From positions 1 through 64,000 of the forward strand of contig DAIUFE010000001.1 of assembly GCA_036844765.1 (NCBI GenBank): a DNA stretch of 64,000 nucleotides, given 5' to 3'. The notes below the pieces were generated by a model. It was not told the origin of the DNA. It searched no databases and saw nothing but the letters and a program-made list of their open reading frames with translations. Made by a program: the position numbers and the translations under genes. Shown piece by piece: positions 59,511 through 64,000 of the stretch. The stretch's first letter is position 1. Each line of letters begins with the position of its first letter. This DNA is from Thermocaproicibacter sp036844765 (GTDB lineage: Bacteria; Bacillota; Clostridia; Oscillospirales; Acutalibacteraceae).

Positions 59511-60323
59511 ATGAGATATAAGTTTGTTTCGGACAGCCACGTCCATACGGATTGCTCGCGGGACGGAACGGATCCGGCGATGATGATCGGCGAGAGCGCC
59601 GTGCGGCTCGGCCTGTATTCGCTGACCATCACCGACCACTGCGAATGCAACCGCTACGAAGCGGACGGGTACGACAAATCCATCCGGCAGTCCTGCTTCG
59701 AGACCCGTAAGGCCGCGGCCGCTTTCCTCGGCCGCCTGCACCTGTACTGCGGCATGGAGCTGGGGCAGCCGACGCAGGACGAGGCCGCGGCCGGCGACGC
59801 TCTCGGCGCGTGCGGCTTCGATTTCGTGCTGGCCTCCGTGCATAACGTGAAGGGAAAAAAAGATTTCTATTCCCTGGATTATGCCCGGGAAAGCGTCGAC
59901 GACCTGCTGAACCGGTATTTCGACGAGCTGCTCGAGACCATCGAATGGGGCCGCTTCGATTCTCTGGCCCATCTTACTTATCCGTGGCGGTACATCGCCG
60001 GCGAGCACGGCATCCGGATCGATCCGGAACGCTGGGCAGGCAGGATCGACGAAGTCCTGAAGCTTCTCATCCGGAAGCGGAAGGCGCTGGAACTGAACAC
60101 CTCCGGTTACCGCCGGAAGCTCGGCGTCCCGCTGCCGGGCTTTTCCGTCCTGCGCCGCTACCGGGAACTGGGCGGCAGGCTCGTGACCCTCGGCTCCGAC
60201 GCCCACCGCTGGGCGGACGTGGGCGCCGGCATCGAGCAGGGCCTCGCGCTCCTGCAGAAGGCCGGGTTCGATCATTTTACGGTGTATGTGTCCCATCAGC
60301 CGAGGGCGCTGCCCATCTGCTGA
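59511..60323 (+). CDS. PHP-domain phosphatase (histidinol-phosphatase type)
   Basis: 270 residues; AGGAGGGG precedes the ATG. PHP metal-site motifs are in order: SDSHVHTDCS (HxH), ITDHCE, YCGMELGQ (Glu), LASVHN (His) and GSDAH near the C-terminus. This layout matches HisK-type histidinol phosphatases, which release phosphate from histidinol phosphate; no other his gene is nearby, so another small phosphomonoester remains possible. The Lrp gene follows after 24 nt. Confidence 0.82.
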   Translation: MRYKFVSDSHVHTDCSRDGTDPAMMIGESAVRLGLYSLTITDHCECNRYEADGYDKSIRQSCFETRKAAAAFLGRLHLYCGMELGQPTQDEAAAGDALGACGFDFVLASVHNVKGKKDFYSLDYARESVDDLLNRYFDELLETIEWGRFDSLAHLTYPWRYIAGEHGIRIDPERWAGRIDEVLKLLIRKRKALELNTSGYRRKLGVPLPGFSVLRRYRELGGRLVTLGSDAHRWADVGAGIEQGLALLQKAGFDHFTVYVSHQPRALPIC

Positions 60324-60347
60324 AAATCAAAAGGGAGGTCGCTGAAA

Positions 60348-60833
60348 TTGGATCAGCTTTTAAGCTTGCTGAGCGAGAACGCGCGGCTGTCGAACGCGCA
60401 GCTCGCGGCCATGCTGAACGTTACGGAGGCAGAGGTCGCGGACCGGATCGCCCGATATGAAAAAAACGGCGTGATCCGCGGGTACAAGGCCCTGGTGAAC
60501 TGGGAAAAGGTCGATAAGAACAAGGCGAGCGCGCTGATCGAGCTGCGCGTCACGCCCAAGCGCGACCGCGGCTTCGACGAGATTGCGGGCCGCGTCATGC
60601 AGTTCGAGGAGGTGGAAAGCGTCTACCTGATGTCCGGCGGATACGACCTTGCGGTGATGGTGCACGGCAAAAGCATGCAGGAGATCGCGATGTTCGTGAT
60701 GCGCCGGCTTTCCACGCTGGATTCCGTCCTCTCGACGGCCACCCATTTCATCCTGACGCGCTATAAGGACGGGGGCGTCGTCCTGAACTCCTCCGAAGTG
60801 CAGGACGAGCGGGGGAGTGTCTTCAGTGACTGA
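60348..60833 (+). CDS. Lrp/AsnC-family transcriptional regulator
   Basis: 161 residues from a TTG start behind GGGAGGTCGC. An N-terminal winged helix-turn-helix (RLSNAQLAAMLNVTEAEVADRIARYEKNGVIRGY) and a C-terminal RAM ligand-binding domain (FEEVESVYLMSGGYDLAVMV). It overlaps the following aminotransferase gene by 8 nt, so it probably regulates that enzyme in response to an amino acid. Confidence 0.92.
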   Translation: MDQLLSLLSENARLSNAQLAAMLNVTEAEVADRIARYEKNGVIRGYKALVNWEKVDKNKASALIELRVTPKRDRGFDEIAGRVMQFEEVESVYLMSGGYDLAVMVHGKSMQEIAMFVMRRLSTLDSVLSTATHFILTRYKDGGVVLNSSEVQDERGSVFSD

Positions 60834-61995
60834 TGATTCGCGCGTTCTGAACCGGGAGGTGCGGAACCTGAAGCCCTCGGGCATCCGCCGCTTCTTCGAC
60901 ATCGCCAACGAGATGGACGACGTGCTCTCCCTTTCGATCGGGGAGCCGGATTTCCTCACGCCCTGGCACATCCGGCAGGCGGGCATCCGGTCGCTGGAGG
61001 ACGGCAAAACATGGTACACGCCCAACCGCGGCTTCCTCCGCCTGCGGGAGGAGATCTGCCGCTTTCTGAAGATGCACTACCAGCTCGAGTACGACCCCAA
61101 AACGCAGGTGGTCGTCACCGTGGGCGGCAGCGAGGCGATCGACCTCGCGCTGCGCAGCCTGGTCAACACCGGCGACGAGGTCCTGATCCCGGAGCCGTGC
61201 TTCGTCTGCTACCGGCCGCTGACCGAGATGGCGCGCGGGGTGCCCGTGGCCGTGGAGACCCGGCAGGAAAACGGCTTCCGCCTCACGCCGCAGGCCCTGC
61301 GGGAGAAGATCACGCCCAGAACGCGCGTGCTGATCCTGCCGTACCCCAATAACCCGACCGGGGCGGTGCTGCACCGCGCGGACCTCGAGGCGATCGCGGA
61401 GGTTGTAAAGCGGAACGACCTTACGGTGATCTCGGACGAAATCTACAGCGAGCTGACTTACGGCGACACGCGGCACGTCTCTGTCGCCGCGGTGGACGGG
61501 ATGAAGGAGCGCACCGTGGTGATCAACGGCTTTTCCAAGACCTTCGCCATGACGGGGTGGCGCCTCGGCTACGCCGCGGGTCCGGAGCCGATCATTTCCC
61601 AGATGACCAAGCTGCATCAGTACGGCATCATGAGCGCGCCGACCACGGCGCAGTACGCGGCCATCGAGGCGATGAAAAACGGCGAGGCGGACATCGCCGG
61701 CATGCGGAGCCAGTACGACATGCGCCGCCGCCTGATCGTGACCGAGCTGAACCGGATTGGGCTGAAATGCTTCGAGCCGGAGGGCGCTTTCTACGCGTTC
61801 CCCTCCATCCGGAGCACGGGGCTTTCCTCGGAGGAGTTCTGCGAAAAGCTGCTGTACGCCGAGCGCGTCGCCGTGATCCCGGGGAACGCGTTCGGCGCCT
61901 GCGGAGAGGGATATGTGCGCATCTCGTACTCCTATTCCATCGCCCATATCGCGGAGGCCCTTTCCCGCATCGCGCATTTCATCCAAACGCTGTGA
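60826..61995 (+). CDS. class I/II PLP aminotransferase
   Basis: 389 residues from GTG 60826, which has GGGGGAG 8 nt upstream; a GTG at 60817 lies on that site. Fold-type I motifs: LSIGEPDF, YTPNRGFLRLREEI, YPNNPTGAVL, VISDEIYSELTY and the PLP lysine in INGFSKTFAMTGWRLGY. Best fit is an aromatic or aspartate-type aminotransferase (PatA/AraT group). Coupled to the Lrp gene upstream and overlapping ispE downstream. Confidence 0.9.
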   Translation: MTDDSRVLNREVRNLKPSGIRRFFDIANEMDDVLSLSIGEPDFLTPWHIRQAGIRSLEDGKTWYTPNRGFLRLREEICRFLKMHYQLEYDPKTQVVVTVGGSEAIDLALRSLVNTGDEVLIPEPCFVCYRPLTEMARGVPVAVETRQENGFRLTPQALREKITPRTRVLILPYPNNPTGAVLHRADLEAIAEVVKRNDLTVISDEIYSELTYGDTRHVSVAAVDGMKERTVVINGFSKTFAMTGWRLGYAAGPEPIISQMTKLHQYGIMSAPTTAQYAAIEAMKNGEADIAGMRSQYDMRRRLIVTELNRIGLKCFEPEGAFYAFPSIRSTGLSSEEFCEKLLYAERVAVIPGNAFGACGEGYVRISYSYSIAHIAEALSRIAHFIQTL

Positions 61996-62858
61996 CGGAG
62001 GAATGGACGCAGGCCGCAGCCTGCGCGAAGATCAACCTGGCCCTCGACATTACCGGCCGCAGGGAGGACGGCTACCATCTGCTGCGCACGGTGATGCAGA
62101 GCGTTTCGCTGTGCGACCGGGTGGCGCTGGCCGCCGCGGAGCGCGGAAAAATCGAAGTGAAATGCGACGGCCCGGACGTCCCCGGCGGCCCGGACAACAC
62201 GGTGTTCCGCGCCGCCGAGGCGTTTTTTCAGAGAACCGGGATCGGGGGCGGGGCGCGTTTCCAGATTCGGAAGCAAATTCCCCGGCAGGCGGGGCTGGGC
62301 GGCGGGAGCGCGGACGCCGCGGCGGCCCTCCGCCTGCTGGACCGGCGCTTCGGCGCCGGCCTTTCCGCGCGGGAGCTGCGGGAGATCGGCCTGAAGGTCG
62401 GCGCCGACGTGCCGTTCTGCGTGGAGGGGGGGACGGCCCTCGCCGGGGGAATCGGGGAAGAGCTGGAGCCGCTGCCCGCGCTTCCGCCGTGCGCGATCGT
62501 CATCTGCAAGCCGGGGCGCGGCGTCTCCACGCGGGAGGCCTACGAGGCGTTCGATCGCTCCGGGCAGTCCGGGAGCTTTTTTGCCGACTCCGCGGCGGAA
62601 GCTTTGCGCTCCGGGAGCCTTTCGGCCGTTGCCGGGTCTCTCGGCAACGCGTTCGAGGCCGCCTGCCCGGTCCCAGAGGTGCGCAGGATCGAGGAAGCGA
62701 TGCTTTCCCGCGGCGCGCTGGGCGCCTGCATGACCGGCAGCGGCTCCGCCGTTTTCGGGCTGTTCGCTTCGGAGAACTCCGCGGTGCGCTGCGGGGACGC
62801 CCTGCGGGAGGAATTTCCGGAATGCTTCCTGTGCCGGCCCGTTTCCCGGATTTTCTGA
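61992..62858 (+). CDS. ispE: 4-diphosphocytidyl-2-C-methyl-D-erythritol kinase
   Basis: 288 residues from GTG 61992, which overlaps the aminotransferase stop (GTGA). GHMP-kinase motifs: AKINLALDITGRREDGYH at the N-terminus, the ATP loop QAGLGGGSADAAAALRLL, and MTGSGSAVFGLF near the end. It phosphorylates CDP-methylerythritol in the non-mevalonate isoprenoid pathway. A good GGAGGA-ATG lies at 61997-62005 but is out of frame, so the GTG start depends on coupling. Confidence 0.93.
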   Translation: MTEEWTQAAACAKINLALDITGRREDGYHLLRTVMQSVSLCDRVALAAAERGKIEVKCDGPDVPGGPDNTVFRAAEAFFQRTGIGGGARFQIRKQIPRQAGLGGGSADAAAALRLLDRRFGAGLSARELREIGLKVGADVPFCVEGGTALAGGIGEELEPLPALPPCAIVICKPGRGVSTREAYEAFDRSGQSGSFFADSAAEALRSGSLSAVAGSLGNAFEAACPVPEVRRIEEAMLSRGALGACMTGSGSAVFGLFASENSAVRCGDALREEFPECFLCRPVSRIF

Positions 62859-62910
62859 ACCGGGCCGCCGTGCAAAAATTTCTACTCAGGACGAAAGGGG
62901 AGAGCTCAAG

Positions 62911-63555
62911 ATGCAAACCGTCGAACAAAAGATCGCGGAGCTGAAAATTCTGCCCGTGGTCCGGCTGGAGCGCGCGGAGGATGCGCTTCCGCTGGTCAGG
63001 GCTCTGGCCGGGGGAGGGATCCCGGCGGCGGAGATCACCTTCCGCACGGCCTGCGCGTGCGACGCGATCCGCGCGGTCGCAGCGGGGGAGCCGTCCGTGC
63101 TGGTCGGCGCGGGCACCGTGCTCAATGCGCGTCAGGCCGGGGACGCCGTCGCGGCCGGGGCGAAATTCATCGTGAGCCCCGGGCTGGACGAGGAACTGGT
63201 CCGGTTCTGCCGAAAAAAGGGCGTCCCCGTTTTCCCGGGGTGCGTCACGGCCACCGAGGTGCAGCGGGCCGTCAACCTGGGGCTGACCACCCTGAAGTTT
63301 TTCCCGGCGGAGCAGGCGGGCGGCCTGAAAACGATCCGGGCGCTTTCGGCCCCTTTCGGGCAGGTCCGCTGGATGCCGACCGGCGGCGTGAATCCGCGGA
63401 ACCTGAAGGAGTATCTGTCGTTTGAAAAAGTGATCGCCTGCGGCGGGAGCTTCCTCACGAAGCCGCGGGACATCGCGGCCGGCAACTGGGAAGAGATCGC
63501 CTCCCTCTGCCGCGAGACCGTGCGGCTGATCCAAAGCGTTTCCGCCGCAGGGTAG
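62911..63555 (+). CDS. eda: KDPG/KHG aldolase (2-dehydro-3-deoxyphosphogluconate aldolase)
   Basis: 214 residues; AAAGGGGAGAG precedes the ATG. Class-I aldolase: Schiff-base Lys129 in TTLKFFPAEQAGG and Glu41 in AAEITFRTA. Cleaves 2-keto-3-deoxy-6-phosphogluconate to pyruvate and glyceraldehyde-3-phosphate, or 4-hydroxy-2-oxoglutarate. It stands alone, with no kinase or dehydratase of the Entner-Doudoroff or uronate route nearby. Confidence 0.93.
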   Translation: MQTVEQKIAELKILPVVRLERAEDALPLVRALAGGGIPAAEITFRTACACDAIRAVAAGEPSVLVGAGTVLNARQAGDAVAAGAKFIVSPGLDEELVRFCRKKGVPVFPGCVTATEVQRAVNLGLTTLKFFPAEQAGGLKTIRALSAPFGQVRWMPTGGVNPRNLKEYLSFEKVIACGGSFLTKPRDIAAGNWEEIASLCRETVRLIQSVSAAG

Positions 63556-63576
63556 CGGAACAAAGGGGAAAACGAA

Positions 63577-63604
63577 GCGCCGGCTGCCGAAAAGCAGCCG
63601 GCGC
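63577..63604. terminator. hairpin between eda and upp
   Basis: GCGCCGGCTGC and GCAGCCGGCGC are perfect 11-bp complements around CGAAAA. On the reverse strand TTCGTTTT follows, so it can terminate upp as well as eda. Confidence 0.7.
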
Positions 63605-63627
63605 AATCCGACGAGAAAAAATCCGGT

Positions 63628-64000
63628 TCAGAGGGTCCCGAAAATCCGGTCGCCCGCGTCGCCGAGGCCGGGCACGATGTATCCCTGCTCGTTCAGGTGG
63701 TCGTCCACGGCGGCGCAATAGAGCTGCACGTCCGGGTGCGCGGCGGTGAACGCCCGGATCCCCTCCGGGGCCGCGATGATGCACATGAACTTGACGCATT
63801 TCGGGCGGCTGCGCTTGATGATGCGGACCGCGTCGATCGACGAGCCGCCGGTCGCGAGCATGGGGTCGAGCGCGATGACCTCGCGCTGCTCGATATCGTG
63901 CGGCAGCTTGCTGTAATACTCGACCGGCTGAAGGGTCTTCGGGTCGCGGTAAAGGCCGATGTGGCCGACTTTCGCGGCCGGAACGAGGGTGAGGACGCCG
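63628..64000 (-). CDS. upp: uracil phosphoribosyltransferase (N-terminus outside window)
   Basis: 124 C-terminal codons are present; the start lies beyond the window edge. Pyrimidine-salvage enzyme making UMP from uracil and PRPP. Diagnostic motifs: the PRPP-binding loop DPMLATGGSSIDAV and the uracil-binding C-terminus YIVPGLGDAGDRIFGT. Leftward, convergent with eda. Confidence 0.96.
   Translation of the reverse strand, partial: GVLTLVPAAKVGHIGLYRDPKTLQPVEYYSKLPHDIEQREVIALDPMLATGGSSIDAVRIIKRSRPKCVKFMCIIAAPEGIRAFTAAHPDVQLYCAAVDDHLNEQGYIVPGLGDAGDRIFGTL

Noticed and set aside
1..64000. CRISPR array, prophage, insertion sequence, tRNA or rRNA gene
   Set aside because: No regularly spaced repeats, no integrase, transposase or structural phage genes, and no cloverleaf or rRNA-like sequence was seen.

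Overview
The window reads as chromosomal DNA of a Gram-positive, rather GC-rich member of the Firmicutes, most likely class Clostridia (inference). The evidence is strong GGAGG-type ribosome binding sites, lipobox signal peptides, YesM/YesN-type two-component proteins, LplB/YtcP-type permeases without their own ATPase, an argGCJBDF cluster behind an ARG-box promoter, and genes packed by ATGA overlaps. I see no rRNA, tRNA, CRISPR array, phage module or insertion sequence. High GC produces many long open frames opposite real genes; these were left out.

Layout. (1) 1-14946: a plant-glycan locus. A LacI regulator (cut by the window edge) diverges from a GH127 beta-L-arabinofuranosidase. Then come a sensor kinase broken by one in-frame amber codon, its AraC-type response regulator and a translationally coupled solute-binding lipoprotein; a second solute-binding protein with two permeases; a second GH127-like protein; and a DUF4832 lipoprotein with a C-terminal F5/8 C (CBM32-like) domain. 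(2) 14993-16511: a C39-type peptidase gene set among strong inverted repeats. (3) 16512-23354: arginine biosynthesis, transcribed leftward as argG-argC-argJ-argB-argD-argF from a clear ArgR-type promoter. (4) 23397-28010: MoxR ATPase, DUF58 protein and transglutaminase-domain membrane protein. (5) 28126-49220: an amino-sugar or glycoconjugate locus. It holds a membrane-bound AraC regulator, two tandem pairs of amidohydrolase-fold proteins, a SIS isomerase, an AGE epimerase, NagA-like and NagB-like enzymes, two glycoside-hydrolase-like proteins, an unassigned 1102-aa protein, a DMT permease, a 189-aa protein of unknown function and a DegT/StrS aminotransferase. (6) 49290-56490: an AraC regulator diverging from a GH36-type alpha-galactosidase, then an LplB/YtcP/lipoprotein importer. 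(7) 56501-64000: a polysaccharide flippase, a ferritin-like/VIT1 metal transporter behind a structured leader, a PHP phosphatase, an Lrp regulator, an aminotransferase, ispE, a KDPG aldolase and part of upp.

How it fits together. Regions 1, 5 and 6 look like separately regulated carbohydrate modules, each with its own sensor or regulator, hydrolases and, in 1 and 6, an ABC importer that must borrow an ATPase from elsewhere. The most unusual pattern is in region 5. Each of the two amidohydrolase pairs has one member with all metal ligands (HxH, H, H, D) and one member in which every ligand is replaced, as if an active enzyme works with a dedicated pseudoenzyme partner. Other points worth a second look are the amber-interrupted kinase, a consensus promoter that runs straight into a terminator at 52488-52583 (candidate small RNA), and the stem in the leader of the metal transporter.
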